Shown here in pieces: positions 41,111 through 51,276 of a DNA stretch of 64,000 nucleotides (positions within the stretch are counted from its first letter, which is position 1; the number at the start of each line of letters is the position of its first letter). Origin of the DNA: Acetatifactor sp. (GTDB lineage Bacteria > Bacillota > Clostridia > Lachnospirales > Lachnospiraceae); contig JAILLF010000012.1 in the NCBI GenBank assembly GCA_024693365.1, positions 1 to 64,000 on the forward strand, in the 5' to 3' direction. The position numbers were made by a program, and so were the translations under genes. The notes beneath the pieces are model-generated. The model was not told the DNA's origin and made no database searches. It worked only from the letters and a program-made list of their open reading frames with translations.

Positions 41111-42076
41111 TTATCTCTCCCCCATTCTGATTCTGGGATCAATAAACCCATAACTCAAATCTACCACAATGCCTCCAGCCAGTCCGATAAACGTGTAGAA
41201 AATACAGTCTAACATAAACACGTCATAGTCAAAAGTATTGATGGCACGCATAAAGAGTTGTCCAACGCCGGGAACGGAAAAAATCTGCTCGATGATAAGC
41301 GAACCTCCCATGATGGCAAGCAGGCTGCCGATAATGGAAGGAAGTACCGGAACCATTGCATTCTTAAGTGCATGTCTTGCCGTTGCCTGCGCCTTGGTAA
41401 GTCCCTTGGTACGAGCCAAAAGCATATAGTCGGAAGTCAAAGTCTCCGTAAGTTCGGCTCTCAGGAAACGACAATGGTATGCAATCTCGCCAAAACTCAA
41501 AGCAAGGACGGGTGCGATCAGGGAATGAAACATTTTCCATGAAAAATAAGTGTTACCGGCGTCCGCCAGGGAATACATTTGAAGAGGCAGCCAGCCAAGC
41601 TTGAAATAGAAAATATATTGAACTAGAAATGCATATACGTAGCTAGGCACGGAAATGAACACAATGATCATCGTACTAATCAGGTTGTCCTGCCACTTGT
41701 TCTTTTTGATCGCGGCAAAGATACCGAGTGCAAGACCAATGGGCACGGAAAAAATAAGGGAATATACGTTGAGCAACACCGTGGGCAATAGACGGCTGAC
41801 AAGCAGATCCCATGCAGGTTTGCGATATGCAATGTACCAGCTGGTACCAAAATCCCACTTGGTGATAATATTCTTCCAATAAATCCCATACTGAACAAGA
41901 AGGGGCTTATTGTATCCAAGCGCCTCCCACCTTGCCAAGATCAATTCCTGCTGGGATTTCTCCATGGGCAGTTCCCTTGGAAGAATTCTGATCAGCACAA
42001 AACAGATCGTCGTAATCACAAAAAGAACAAAAAACATCAGCGCAATACGCTTCAACACGTATTTAAACATTCGCAT
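41111..42076 (-). CDS. oppB: Oligopeptide ABC transporter permease OppB
   Basis: This 321-residue permease has six predicted membrane segments: the N-terminal FKYVLKRIALMFFVLF, a periplasmic loop region, and the EAA coupling motif LLARTKGLTKAQATARHALK preceding VPVLPSIIGSLLAIMGGSLI. Normal length, unlike its partners. It forms the channel with OppC. ATG 42076 with GGAGG upstream. A terminator-like hairpin (42195-42217) lies between oppA and this gene and probably reduces expression of the membrane and ATPase genes relative to oppA. Confidence 0.94.
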   Translation of the reverse strand: MRMFKYVLKRIALMFFVLFVITTICFVLIRILPRELPMEKSQQELILARWEALGYNKPLLVQYGIYWKNIITKWDFGTSWYIAYRKPAWDLLVSRLLPTVLLNVYSLIFSVPIGLALGIFAAIKKNKWQDNLISTMIIVFISVPSYVYAFLVQYIFYFKLGWLPLQMYSLADAGNTYFSWKMFHSLIAPVLALSFGEIAYHCRFLRAELTETLTSDYMLLARTKGLTKAQATARHALKNAMVPVLPSIIGSLLAIMGGSLIIEQIFSVPGVGQLFMRAINTFDYDVFMLDCIFYTFIGLAGGIVVDLSYGFIDPRIRMGER

Positions 42077-42194
42077 GGGACAACTTCCTCCGTCCAGATT
42101 CTGATAGTGACTAAACTATGCTTTTTCAATGGCCGTTTACCAAAACTGCCCTTGAAAAAATACAGTTTACGTCAACCCTTTAAACGCACACAAA

Positions 42195-42217
42195 GAGGGG
42201 CATCACACATGCCCCTC
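42195..42217 (-). terminator. Partial terminator between oppA and oppB
   Basis: GAGGGGCAT-GTGTG-ATGCCCCTC followed by TTTGTGTG on the minus strand. The weak U-tract suits partial termination or mRNA 3'-end protection after the binding-protein gene. Confidence 0.8.
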
Positions 42218-42237
42218 CATGCGCGTTTAATTTCGCA

Positions 42238-44721
42238 TTATTCGTAGCTTAAGGAACCATTCTGGGACTTTACAAACTCAGCCCATTCAGCGTCATCATA
42301 ATTGTAAGTCATAAGACTCAGACCACCGAAACCATACATAAGATTGTACTCGTCAGTGTAGTAGTTCACCTTATAGGAGATCATCTCACAGGTAGTCATG
42401 CTTGCAAGAGGGAAGCAATAATACTTTTTAATGAATTCCTCCTCCATGTCAGCAAGGATCTGAAGCTTCGTCTTCTGATCTGCAGTTGCATACTTGCCGG
42501 TACCTTCCATGCATCCGGACCATGCCTGCCAGGTCATGGTATCCTCAACGCCGTCTACCGTAAGAGTCAGAGTCTCAGTCGCGGGATCCCAGCAAGCTGC
42601 CTCGTGAAGTGCAGTGTAATCAGGATCGCAGTATACTCTGAAGTAGGTGTAAGGATAGAACGCTGCACCGCCCCATGCGCCGTAACCGATTGCGTATTCG
42701 CCCTGAGGAACTGCCTCATAACGCGAAGGGCTGGTGAGGTTTCCAAGAGGCTCAAAGGTCAGTTTGCCAAATCCGGAACCATCCAGTGCTGCATTTAAGT
42801 AATCCTGAAGCAGGGAAACCTGAGCTTCTGCATCGGAATCAAGTGCGCCTGCCATCCAAGCTACGCGAACGTGAATGTCACCGCCATTGTAAAGACCAGC
42901 ATCAACCAGCTCCTTATATGCTTCTGCCATCAGTTTCTTAGCTTCGGTCAGGTTGTAACCATTGATGGAGTTGTATGCGTCATCCAGGGTTGCATATGCC
43001 TTGCCTGCGCCATATTCTACGCCATATACGTTACAGATCGCCTTCTTTGCAGGCTCAGAATTTCTGTAGCTTGAAGTAGGATCATTGTAGAAATCATAGT
43101 AGTAAAGGTTGTTCAGCATTGCATATGCAGGAATGAATCCAGCCGTCTTGCCGACCCATTCAGCACGGTCAACGCTCAGTGAAAATGCCTTGCGGAACTT
43201 TTCATTGCTAAATACTACGGAATTGGTGTTACCCTTTGACTTATCCATCTCCTTCAATGCGTCAACGTTGGTATTGAAGAAGAGACGCTCCGTATAGGTT
43301 TCGGGAGACTTGTACATCTTGTCGGAAAGGGAATAGGTGGAAAGGTCAGCACTGGAAGGAGTCCAGGAATCAAGGTCGCCCTTCAGGAATGCCTGCTTAG
43401 CCGCATCATCCGTCATAACGTCGATCACGATCTTGGTGGTCTGATACTGCTGTCTGATCTCGCCGTCAACCTTAACGGGAGTGTAGGAAATCAGTCCGCC
43501 CTTGCCGTCGTCTTCCCAGCCGTACCACTTTTCGTTACGGGTAAGAACAACCTGCTTGTCCTCCTGGAAGGATTCAAACTTCCAAACGCCGTAAGACATC
43601 GTGGTCTCCTTGGAGGTAGCATAACTGGAAGTGATCAGGTCGCCGTTCTTCTCCTTCAGCTTCTCATAGAGAGGCTTGTAAACCAAGAAGGAACCATCCA
43701 GCTGTCCGAGAACCATCAGGTTGTACTCGGTAGCTTCCTGACCAACGTAGCGAACGGTATAATCGTCAACCTTGTAGAAACCTACAACGTCGAAACTTGC
43801 ACCCATGTCTGCGTTATCCTGCCAAATTACGGCATACTGCTCGTAACCGGTACCAACCTGGAAGTAAGCGCCGTACTCATCGTAAAGGCCTTTTCCAGAG
43901 AACTCATCATCACCTGCGCCGTCAGCGCTGTATGCGGTCTCATCGGTAATGCTTACGTACTGGGGAGCTGCGTTTCCATTTGCGTCAACATAGCCATCTG
44001 CGCCCCAGAAGCCATAACAGTCAATGAGTACCTCTCCTGCAGCAATTGCCTCATCCAGTGACGCATAGGTGCTGGCGTAGGGAACATAGTATCCTGCGGT
44101 CTTGGAATAAAAATACTTGCGTCCGCCTGCTACCGCATAATCGCCGTCATAATAGTTGTTTGCACGATAGTTCTTCATGTCGGGATCAAGCAGCTGCTGC
44201 ATGGAATAAACATAGTCGTCAGCACTGATCTTGGTACCGTCCTCCCAGCAAATGGCAGGATTCAGCTTAATCTCATAAACATAGCCTTCCTTGATATCGG
44301 AAGCAGTCTTCCCGGCGGGAAGAGTACAGCCGTACTTCGTCAGGTCATCCTGATGTGCAGCCGTAACGTCATCAATGCTCGTCGCAGCCAGAAATACCTT
44401 CTGATACTCGCCCTCTTCGGCATTCTCTACCGTAGTGTCAACCCAGGGAGTAGCGAAATAACGTCTCATGGCATCATCAGCGCTGGTCTCCCAAGTATGG
44501 GGATTCCAGTTGTCAGAAAGTGCAGTCTGGTATACGTGATAGGTATACTCCTTAGGCTGCGTAACTTCGGTTGGATTACCGGTGGATGCACTTGATTCAG
44601 TGCCTGACTCGGTATTGGTTTCAGTTTCGTTTCCGGCGTTGGCGTTCGTACAACCCGCAAGAGTACTCATGGTAAGAGCCGACGCGAGCAACAAAGCCAA
44701 ACCTTTGTAAAATTTTCTCAT
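42238..44721 (-). CDS. oppA: Oligopeptide ABC transporter binding lipoprotein OppA (enlarged)
   Basis: This 827-residue exported lipoprotein has a signal peptide with lipobox LAGC. The mature part belongs to the SBP_bac_5 family (VYEIKLNPAICWEDGTKISA with DYVYSMQQLLDP, and RLFFNTN...NEKFRKAFSLSVDRAEWV). It is about 250 residues longer than common OppA proteins. An aromatic, Asp/Gly-rich stretch (about 200-320, e.g. YYDGDYAVAGGRKYFYSKTA) looks added. It captures peptides for the OppBCDF importer. Strong AAGGAGAGG before ATG 44721. A consensus promoter with a 17-bp spacer lies upstream. Confidence 0.94.
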   Translation of the reverse strand: MRKFYKGLALLLASALTMSTLAGCTNANAGNETETNTESGTESSASTGNPTEVTQPKEYTYHVYQTALSDNWNPHTWETSADDAMRRYFATPWVDTTVENAEEGEYQKVFLAATSIDDVTAAHQDDLTKYGCTLPAGKTASDIKEGYVYEIKLNPAICWEDGTKISADDYVYSMQQLLDPDMKNYRANNYYDGDYAVAGGRKYFYSKTAGYYVPYASTYASLDEAIAAGEVLIDCYGFWGADGYVDANGNAAPQYVSITDETAYSADGAGDDEFSGKGLYDEYGAYFQVGTGYEQYAVIWQDNADMGASFDVVGFYKVDDYTVRYVGQEATEYNLMVLGQLDGSFLVYKPLYEKLKEKNGDLITSSYATSKETTMSYGVWKFESFQEDKQVVLTRNEKWYGWEDDGKGGLISYTPVKVDGEIRQQYQTTKIVIDVMTDDAAKQAFLKGDLDSWTPSSADLSTYSLSDKMYKSPETYTERLFFNTNVDALKEMDKSKGNTNSVVFSNEKFRKAFSLSVDRAEWVGKTAGFIPAYAMLNNLYYYDFYNDPTSSYRNSEPAKKAICNVYGVEYGAGKAYATLDDAYNSINGYNLTEAKKLMAEAYKELVDAGLYNGGDIHVRVAWMAGALDSDAEAQVSLLQDYLNAALDGSGFGKLTFEPLGNLTSPSRYEAVPQGEYAIGYGAWGGAAFYPYTYFRVYCDPDYTALHEAACWDPATETLTLTVDGVEDTMTWQAWSGCMEGTGKYATADQKTKLQILADMEEEFIKKYYCFPLASMTTCEMISYKVNYYTDEYNLMYGFGGLSLMTYNYDDAEWAEFVKSQNGSLSYE

Positions 44722-44767
44722 GCTTTTCCTCTCCTTGTTAGTGCTAATTGATTTAACACGGAATTTT

Positions 44768-44797
44768 CTTCAACAAAAACGAAAAAATTTGTTGAAG
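44768..44797 (-). promoter_or_regulatory. Inverted repeat in the oppA 5' leader
   Basis: CTTCAACAAA, 10 nt and TTTGTTGAAG, directly downstream of the predicted transcription start (about 44802). It could be a repressor operator or a 5' mRNA hairpin. Confidence 0.6.
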
Positions 44798-44808
44798 AAG
44801 TACTATAT

Positions 44809-44837
44809 ATTATAGTTTGGAAACTAAAAAAAGTCAA
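44809..44837 (-). promoter_or_regulatory. Promoter of the opp operon
   Basis: On the minus strand TTGACT (44832-44837), a 17-bp spacer and TATAAT (44809-44814): near-perfect sigma-A type. Confidence 0.9.
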
Positions 44838-44930
44838 CGGCTTACATAAGTTGTTTCAAAAGGTGCAAAAACGGCATCATTTAAGACAATTCCTACGCCA
44901 ACATGGAAACTGAAAGCTCCCTTTTTGCAA

Positions 44931-45647
44931 TCACTTTACGTGTTTTCCCCCTTGTTTTACCACGTCCTTCACCAAAAGTTTCCCATGTTCCGCCGTAAAC
45001 CTTACGTCCCATCCTGCAAAGGTCATGCCATATACGTAATCCGGCTGCTTGTGATACGCGGCTCTTGGATCCTGAGCCAGCGTTGCCAGCACCGCCTTCC
45101 TCTTCTCCTCGGGGAATTTGTTTAACAATTCTTCCGGAAAGATCACCTCAATTCCATCTTCTTTGTGTTCCTCCCCGAATCCGCCTCTTGCCTGCAATAC
45201 GGCGTCCGCATACGGCAGATACGGCTTTACGTCGTAAATGGGCGTGCCGTCCATGAGATCTGCGCCCGACACCAAGAGCTTGGGCGCGTCCGCTCCCTCC
45301 GTTACAATTTCCAAAAGCTTCACGCAGGAAAGGCCGATGGGATTCGGCCGGAATGGCGATCTCGTCGCAAAGACGCCACGTTTTTCCTTTCCGCCGAGTC
45401 TTGGCGGATGCACCGTTGCCGTCCAGTTTTCGCGCCGTACCTCCGAGAAATCCCAAAGAAGCCACAGATGCGAATATTCTTCCAGCCCCATAAAAGCCTC
45501 CGGCTGCCGGTACTCCGGCTCAAACACGATCTCCGCCGTCAGCTCTTCCACCAGCCCGCTCTGCCTCGGCACTCCAAATTTCGTGGCAAAATCCGTATGA
45601 ATCCTCGCTATAATCTTTAACTTCCTGCCCTCTTCCACGTCCTTCAC
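44931..45647 (-). CDS. trmO: tRNA (adenine(37)-N6)-methyltransferase TrmO (TsaA family)
   Basis: This roughly 238-residue protein methylates N6 of t6A37 in tRNA-Thr species using SAM. Visible TsaA motifs are IHTDFATKFGVPRQSGLV, then EYSHLWLLWDFSE, GVFATRSPFRPNPIGLSCVK, and DLMDGTPIYDVKPYLPYADA. A C-terminal tail (about 160-238) is as in standard TrmO. GTG 45647 has AGAGG/AAAGG upstream and gives the best start; ATG 45665 and ATG 45677 are alternatives, the latter lying inside the palindrome. Opposite its 5' end is the 35-bp-arm palindrome. Confidence 0.9.
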   Translation of the reverse strand: MKDVEEGRKLKIIARIHTDFATKFGVPRQSGLVEELTAEIVFEPEYRQPEAFMGLEEYSHLWLLWDFSEVRRENWTATVHPPRLGGKEKRGVFATRSPFRPNPIGLSCVKLLEIVTEGADAPKLLVSGADLMDGTPIYDVKPYLPYADAVLQARGGFGEEHKEDGIEVIFPEELLNKFPEEKRKAVLATLAQDPRAAYHKQPDYVYGMTFAGWDVRFTAEHGKLLVKDVVKQGGKHVK

Positions 45648-45676
45648 CTCGCCTTTCCTCTCCATCCATACTACCA

Positions 45677-45750
45677 TGTGTCACGGGGACGTGTCTACTG
45701 TCACGTTTTCCAATGGGAAAACGTGACAGTAGACACGTCCCCGTGACACA
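45677..45750. repeat. Perfect 35-bp-arm palindrome (REP-like) sharing GGGGACGTGTC
   Basis: Arms 45677-45711 and 45716-45750 are exact complements around an AATG loop. Core TGTCACGGGGACGTGTC, and GGGGACGTGTC also occurs at 34858-34909. It lies directly upstream of trmO. Likely a mobile non-autonomous hairpin element (inference). Confidence 0.92.
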
Positions 45751-45768
45751 TAGCTTTGATATGGAAAA

Positions 45769-45794
45769 GCCTCCCTGCCATACGGCAGAGAGGC
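45769..45794 (-). terminator. Terminator of the sugar ABC operon
   Basis: GCCTCTCTGCC-GTAT-GGCAGGGAGGC followed by TTTTCC on the minus strand, about 95 bp after the permease stop. Confidence 0.85.
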
Positions 45795-45889
45795 CTCGCA
45801 TAATCCTCTAAAATCCTATTTTCTCACATACCACTTTAGCCTTTCGACTCATCCTTGAATCTTTCGCGCAAACGTGAATCATTCCGGCT

Positions 45890-47080
45890 TTAATTCTTGG
45901 CGATGAATTTGCCGCCTCTCTTGGAGACAACGTCGAAGATAACTGCTGCCAAAAGCACAAGACCTTTTACGATCTTCTGAAGGTCTGCGTTAGCACCCAT
46001 CAGGAACATGCCGAGGTTGATGACACCCATCAGGAATGCACCGATGATAACGCCGGGAACCGTACCGATTCCGCCGTATGCGGAAGCACCGCCGATGAAG
46101 CAGGATGCGATGGCGTCCATCTCGTAGTTCGTGCCGAGCGTAGGCTGAGATGCCGTCATGCGGGCGATGGTAACCATGCCTGCCAGTGCGGACAAAAAGC
46201 CCATGTTCATGTATGCAAGGAAATAAACTCTGTTCGTGTTGATACCGGAAAGCTTGGTTGCCTTCTCGTTGCCACCCACTGCATAGAAGTGACGGCCAAC
46301 GGTGGTATTGGACGTGATGAAGCCGTAAACCAGAACAACTACCAATACCCATACCAGAACGCTGGGAATACCCTTATGTAATGCAAGCTTGTAGCAGAAT
46401 ACCAAAATAACCGCACAGATCGCAATCGTTTTTGCAATGATGCCTACCAGGTTGCCAGTCTCATAACCCTTTTTCTTCCTGCTAAGATAGTTTTTTACCT
46501 GAAGGAGCACGTAGATGACAACTGCCACAACGCCTGCCACCATACAGGTGATATTGAATCCGTTCCCGTGGAAGAAATCAGGAATGTAGCAGTTCGCGCC
46601 GCCGCCGAACAGCTTTACAAACGTTTCCTGACTCTTGATGTTGATCGTCTTGCCATCCAAAACCGCATTGCTTAAACCTCTGAAAATCAACATGCCGGCC
46701 AGCGTAACAATAAAAGGAGGAATCCTCACGAATGCGATCCAGAATCCCTGCCAGGCGCCGATCAACGCACCAACGGCGAACATCGCCAGAATGGTCACAA
46801 ACACGTTGACGTGCAGGGTCTGCATAAGAATTGCACCGACGGCCCCGACAAAACACACGACGGAACCAACCGACAGATCGATGTTACCACCCGTGAGGAT
46901 ACAGAGTAACATACCCGTTGCCAGAATGAACACGTACGCATTCTGGGAAATCAAACTGCTGACGTTCATCGGGAGAAGGATTGCCCCGTCAGATCTCCAT
47001 GCGAAAAAGGACGTCACCAGGATCAATACGATGATCATTGTATATTTCTTTACTAACTCTAAGGTCTTTGCTTTATTCAT
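45890..47080 (-). CDS. Monosaccharide ABC transporter permease (GguB/XylH-like)
   Basis: This 396-residue membrane protein has about ten hydrophobic segments and the family signature [34 protein letters not shown] follows, and [20 protein letters not shown] marks the ATPase-coupling region. The length fits the long XylH/GguB group. Its ATG overlaps the ATPase stop by 4 bp (ATGA). It forms the channel for the ATPase at 47077-48639 and the binding protein at 48793-49950. Confidence 0.93.
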   Translation of the reverse strand: MNKAKTLELVKKYTMIIVLILVTSFFAWRSDGAILLPMNVSSLISQNAYVFILATGMLLCILTGGNIDLSVGSVVCFVGAVGAILMQTLHVNVFVTILAMFAVGALIGAWQGFWIAFVRIPPFIVTLAGMLIFRGLSNAVLDGKTINIKSQETFVKLFGGGANCYIPDFFHGNGFNITCMVAGVVAVVIYVLLQVKNYLSRKKKGYETGNLVGIIAKTIAICAVILVFCYKLALHKGIPSVLVWVLVVVLVYGFITSNTTVGRHFYAVGGNEKATKLSGINTNRVYFLAYMNMGFLSALAGMVTIARMTASQPTLGTNYEMDAIASCFIGGASAYGGIGTVPGVIIGAFLMGVINLGMFLMGANADLQKIVKGLVLLAAVIFDVVSKRGGKFIAKN

Positions 47081-48639
47081 TTCTGTTCTCCTTTCTCACG
47101 CGTATTGCTTACAATGTGAGACATGATCAATTCCTGGGAAGCATCTTTTCCGTTCACTTCGCCAACGATTTTGCCTTCATTCATGACGTAGATGCGGTCA
47201 CACATGCCAAGAATTTCCGGCAACTCAGAGGAAATCATGATGACTGACTTTCCTTCTGCCACCAGCTGATTGATAATGCAATAGATCTCATATTTTGCGC
47301 CGACGTCAATGCCTCTGGTCGGCTCGTCAAGGATCAGTATGTCAGGATCCGCGAACATCCATTTTGCAAGCAGCACCTTTTGCTGGTTACCGCCGCTTAA
47401 GTTTCCAACGTTCTGCTCCACGGTCGGGCACTTCGTTTGCAGCTTTTTCCTATACTCTTCCGCCGCATTGTATTCCAAGTCGCGATCGATCACCATGTGC
47501 TTGCTGATCGCGTCAAGATTAGCAAGCGTCGTGTTCACGCGAATGGGATTGCTCAAAATCAATCCATTTCCCTTACGATCTTCCGTAACGTAGGCGAGTT
47601 TGTGCTTGATCGCCTCCTGTACGGTATTCAGGTGAACCTCCTTGCCATTGATCCAAAGCTGCCCCTTGATATTGCTGCCGTAGCTCTTTCCAAAGAGACT
47701 CATGGCAAGCTCCGTGCGGCCTGCTCCCATCAGTCCGTAAATGCCAACAACCTCGCCCTTGCATACGTGCAGGCTGACGTCGTTTACCACCTTCCGCTCT
47801 GCATAAATGGGATGGTCTACGCTCCAGTTCTTTACTTCCATCATGACGTTTTCGGATTCGTCGGTAACGATCTGCTTGTCACGCTTCGGGAAACGGTCAT
47901 TGATCTCTCGTCCAACCATTCCTTTGATGATTCTCTGCTCGGATACGTCGTCGGTCGCTTTGTCCAGCGTCTCAATGGTGGTACCGTCACGAATGACGGT
48001 GATCTTGTCTGCCACGTAGGAAATCTCATTCAGCTTGTGCGAGATGATGATGGAGGTCATTCCGTCCTTCTTGAACTGCAACAGCAAATCCAGAAGCGCC
48101 TTGGAATCCTCCTCATTCAGCGATGCCGTAGGCTCATCGAGGATCAGAAGCTTTGCATTTTTTGCAAGCGCCTTCGCGATCTCCACGAGCTGCTGCTTAC
48201 CTACGCCAATATCTTTAATCAACACCTCAGGCGACTCCTTCAATCCGACGGTTCTCAGATACTTTGCCGCCTTGGCGTACGTTTCATTCCAATTAATCTT
48301 ATAACTCTTGCCCTGCTCATTGCCCAGGAACATGTTTTCACCAATGCTCATGTAAGGAATCAGTGCCAGCTCCTGATGGATGATGACGATTCCTTTGTGC
48401 TCACTGTCCTTGATTTGATGGAATTCACAAATCTCTCCATCATAGACAATGTCTCCTTCATAACTCCCATACGGATAGATTCCGCTCAAAACATTCATCA
48501 AGGTCGACTTTCCCGCACCGTTTTCTCCAACAAGTGCATGGATTTCTCCCTCTTCCACCTGCAAATTAACCTGATCAAGTGCTTTTACGCCGGGGAATGT
48601 CTTTGTGATGTTTCTCATTTCCAGCAAAATCTTTGCCAT
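47077..48639 (-). CDS. Monosaccharide ABC transporter ATPase (GguA/XylG-like, two NBDs)
   Basis: This 520-residue protein has two nucleotide-binding domains. The first is canonical ([36 protein letters not shown]). The second has a degenerate Walker A ([10 protein letters not shown]) but a full signature ([14 protein letters not shown]) and Walker B ([13 protein letters not shown]), as is usual in this family. The [15 protein letters not shown] and [19 protein letters not shown] stretches resemble GguA of the multiple-sugar ChvE-GguAB systems. I chose ATG 48639, with GGGAGGAAAG upstream, over 48678. Confidence 0.93.
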   Translation of the reverse strand: MAKILLEMRNITKTFPGVKALDQVNLQVEEGEIHALVGENGAGKSTLMNVLSGIYPYGSYEGDIVYDGEICEFHQIKDSEHKGIVIIHQELALIPYMSIGENMFLGNEQGKSYKINWNETYAKAAKYLRTVGLKESPEVLIKDIGVGKQQLVEIAKALAKNAKLLILDEPTASLNEEDSKALLDLLLQFKKDGMTSIIISHKLNEISYVADKITVIRDGTTIETLDKATDDVSEQRIIKGMVGREINDRFPKRDKQIVTDESENVMMEVKNWSVDHPIYAERKVVNDVSLHVCKGEVVGIYGLMGAGRTELAMSLFGKSYGSNIKGQLWINGKEVHLNTVQEAIKHKLAYVTEDRKGNGLILSNPIRVNTTLANLDAISKHMVIDRDLEYNAAEEYRKKLQTKCPTVEQNVGNLSGGNQQKVLLAKWMFADPDILILDEPTRGIDVGAKYEIYCIINQLVAEGKSVIMISSELPEILGMCDRIYVMNEGKIVGEVNGKDASQELIMSHIVSNTREKGEQK

Positions 48640-48718
48640 GTACTTTCCTCCCTGCCGGTCGCCAGCATTTACTCTCAAATAATGATTACCGCGCCATGCG
48701 CTGCATTTTACAGACAGC

Positions 48719-48741
48719 AGGCGGGATAAACCCGCCCGCCT
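48719..48741 (-). other. Intercistronic GC-rich hairpin after the sugar-binding protein gene
   Basis: AGGCGGG pairs with CCCGCCT (with an alternative GGCGGG/CCCGCC pairing) between the binding-protein and ATPase genes. It resembles the 3'-stabilising hairpins found after highly expressed binding-protein genes. Confidence 0.65.
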
Positions 48742-48792
48742 AGCTTGTTATGTGTGTCAATCATCGTTTTGGCAAGATGATACGACGTTGTA

Positions 48793-49950
48793 TTACTTCA
48801 GCTCGTCTTCCTTGTAGTAACCGGACTCGATCAGAATCTTCTTGTAGTTGTTCTTGTCAGCGAATACCGGCTCGCAAAGGAAGGAAGGAACAACCTTCAC
48901 GCCATTGTTATAGGTCTCAGTGTCGTTAACGGGTGCCTCGCCGCCTTTAAGGATGGCGTCAACCATCTCAACAACCTTGGATGCCAAAGTTCTGGTATCC
49001 TTGAAGATGGACATGGACTGCTTGTCATTGAGCATGTTCTTTACGTTAGCAACGTCACAGTCCTGACCGGTGATGATGGGCCAGCTTCCAACGTAGTTGG
49101 CTTCCAGAGCGTTGGTAACGCCAAGCGCGGTGGAGTCGTTGGAGCAAAGAACTGCATCCAGCTGGGTTCCGTCTGCATAATATGCGGAAATGATGGCATC
49201 CATTCTGGACTGAGCGTTCTCAGTTGCCCAGCTAGCGGTAGCAACTTCCTTGAACTCAGTCTGGCCAGACTTAACAACCAGCTTTCCTGCGGAAATGTAA
49301 GGATTAAGAATATCCATTGCGCCGCCAAAGAAATATCTTGCGTTGTTGTCGCCGGGGTCACCGGTAACCAGCTCGATGTTGTAAGGGCCGGAGGTGCTGT
49401 CAAGCTTCAGGCTGTCTCTGATGTACTCGCCCTGCTTGGTACCAACCATATAGTTATCAAACGTTGCGTAATAAGTAACTGCGTCGGAGTTCATGATCAG
49501 ACGGTCGTAAGCGATAACGGGAATATTCTTCTCCTTAGCCTGATCCAGGACGGTTCCAAGGGAATCACCGTCGATGGAAGCGATTACCAGAATGTCACAT
49601 CCGGAGTTGATCATGTTCTCGATCTGTGTAACCTGCGTTGCGATGTCATTGGAAGCATAGTCCAAAACAACGTCGTAACCTGCTGCCTTCAGTTCCTTCT
49701 CCATGTTGGCACCGTCCTGGTTCCATCTCTGGAGATCCTTGGTAGGCATTGCCACGCCAACCTTACCAGTCTTCGTCGTTGCTTCCTGTCCGCCAGCTTC
49801 TGAAGAAACTGAAGCTTCCTGACTTACCTTGCCGGAATCACTTCCAGCGCTCGTAGAACCATCCGTGGAACCCGTCGCGGAACCACATCCTGCCAGGGTA
49901 CCTAATGCCAGGGCACCCGCCAGCAGTATACTACATAACTTTTTCTTCAT
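48793..49950 (-). CDS. Monosaccharide ABC transporter binding lipoprotein (XylF/ChvE-like)
   Basis: This 385-residue lipoprotein (lipobox LAGC) has a periplasmic-binding-protein type I fold: KVGVAMPTKDLQRWNQDGAN, ILVIASIDGDSLG, VIAYDRLIMNSDAVTYYATF, SNDSTALGVTNALEAN and ITGQDCDVANVK. These are typical of xylose/arabinose/multiple-sugar binders. I start at ATG 49950, with GGGAGG upstream, not 50004. It leads the transporter genes and is probably expressed more strongly than them. The sugar cannot be fixed from sequence; xylose and related pentoses are plausible. Confidence 0.92.
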   Translation of the reverse strand: MKKKLCSILLAGALALGTLAGCGSATGSTDGSTSAGSDSGKVSQEASVSSEAGGQEATTKTGKVGVAMPTKDLQRWNQDGANMEKELKAAGYDVVLDYASNDIATQVTQIENMINSGCDILVIASIDGDSLGTVLDQAKEKNIPVIAYDRLIMNSDAVTYYATFDNYMVGTKQGEYIRDSLKLDSTSGPYNIELVTGDPGDNNARYFFGGAMDILNPYISAGKLVVKSGQTEFKEVATASWATENAQSRMDAIISAYYADGTQLDAVLCSNDSTALGVTNALEANYVGSWPIITGQDCDVANVKNMLNDKQSMSIFKDTRTLASKVVEMVDAILKGGEAPVNDTETYNNGVKVVPSFLCEPVFADKNNYKKILIESGYYKEDELK

Positions 49951-50064
49951 GTGCTTATACCTCCCTAAGCAAGCTTTGTTTTGTTGACGACTAAATATTA
50001 GCATGGATAAAATAGGATTATCTTACGGCCTTCTGTATATTTTTACGCCATAAAAGCGCCAAAA

Positions 50065-50104
50065 AAAGGCCGTGCTAGCACTTTTTTATGCCGGCACGGC
50101 CTTT
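50065..50104 (-). terminator. Terminator of the sugar-sensing operon
   Basis: AAAGGCCGTGC, 18 nt and GCACGGCCTTT followed by TTTTTGG on the minus strand. It separates the sensor genes (50124-55348) from the transporter genes. Confidence 0.88.
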
Positions 50105-50123
50105 ATCGCAATTATTTGCTATT

Positions 50124-51236
50124 TTATTTCTTCTTTTCCTTTTTCATCTCATCCGGCACGTTCAGGTACACGTCCTCCTTCATGTGAAATCCGCTGCCTA
50201 TGATCACGTCATCAATGTTTTCCTGCGTGACGCTGATTGGAGCCAATTTCACGAACGGCACGTAATAGGTTCCGTCATCAATCGACGATACCTGTTCCAC
50301 GCCCAGGGTTTCTGACAGGCTCTGTCCCTTTGCCAGATAGATCGCGCACTCCGCCGCCTGTTTTGCAAGGCGTTCCACGGGCTTATATACCGTCATGATC
50401 TGCGTCCCCTCAACGATTCTCTGACAAGCCTCAAGGTCAGCGTCCTGACCGGTCACAGGGATTGTTCCCGCAAGCCTGCTCTCCGCAAGTGCCCTGACGA
50501 CGGAGCTCGCGAGATTGTCATTTCCACACATCACGGCGTCTGCCTGCTCTGCCATTCTTGGATTGCGGTAGATGTATTCCGCCGCCTCCTCGGCCCTCCA
50601 GCCTTCCGCGTGGAAGGAATCCAGGATCTCTACGTTGTTGGCATCCATGACGGACTTAAAGGCACTCTCCACCAGCGGTACGTTGTTATCCTGCAGCGGG
50701 CCTCCCAGCATCAACACCTTCTTTCCCGCAAGTCCGTTATTTATGAGCGCCTGTCCCATCATCGTTCCAACCATCTCATTGTCGAAGGAAATGTAGAGAT
50801 CCACGTCGGCGTTCATGATGAGTCTGTCATAGGCGATGACCTTGATCCCCGCCGCCTTTGCCTTCTTGACGCTCTCCTTCAGCGACTGGGAATCAATGCA
50901 GATGATGACGATGACGTCCATTCCCTGATCGATAAAGTACTGGATCTGCTTTTCCTGCTGCTCGATCTCTCCGTTTGCGCTCTGCACGTTGACTTCAGCG
51001 CCCAACTCTTTGGCAACGGACACGAAGACGTCCCTGTCCCTCTGCCATCTCTCAATAACGAAGGAATCAAAGGACATGCCTATGCGTATGGGCTTGTCCG
51101 CCTGATCTGCAGCGCCGGCGCTTTTCTTTTCCACGCCCCTGCAAGCCCCCAGAAGACATAACGCACCTGCCATAAGACACAGTCCCGCGATTTTCCTGCA
51201 TATGTCCTTTCTTTTTTGCTTCCAAACCTTCCACAT
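50124..51236 (-). CDS. Second sugar-binding lipoprotein (XylF-like) of the sensing operon
   Basis: This 370-residue lipoprotein (lipobox LGAC) is paralogous to the transporter binding protein: IRIGMSFDSFVIERWQRDRD, IVIICIDSQSLKESV, VIAYDRLIMNADVDLYISFD and VTGQDADLEACQRIV. It ends in a Lys-rich tail. It is the last gene of the kinase-regulator operon and is not next to a permease, so it may feed either the transporter or the sensor. AAGGGAG precedes ATG 51236. Confidence 0.88.
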   Translation of the reverse strand: MWKVWKQKRKDICRKIAGLCLMAGALCLLGACRGVEKKSAGAADQADKPIRIGMSFDSFVIERWQRDRDVFVSVAKELGAEVNVQSANGEIEQQEKQIQYFIDQGMDVIVIICIDSQSLKESVKKAKAAGIKVIAYDRLIMNADVDLYISFDNEMVGTMMGQALINNGLAGKKVLMLGGPLQDNNVPLVESAFKSVMDANNVEILDSFHAEGWRAEEAAEYIYRNPRMAEQADAVMCGNDNLASSVVRALAESRLAGTIPVTGQDADLEACQRIVEGTQIMTVYKPVERLAKQAAECAIYLAKGQSLSETLGVEQVSSIDDGTYYVPFVKLAPISVTQENIDDVIIGSGFHMKEDVYLNVPDEMKKEKKK

Positions 51237-51276
51237 AACGAAACTCCCTTTCCCCCTCTAAAACCGGCGCAGACCC

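Noticed and set aside
47437..48729. 430-codon plus-strand frame
   Set aside because: Antisense to the sugar ABC ATPase gene, which has full Walker and signature motifs on the other strand.
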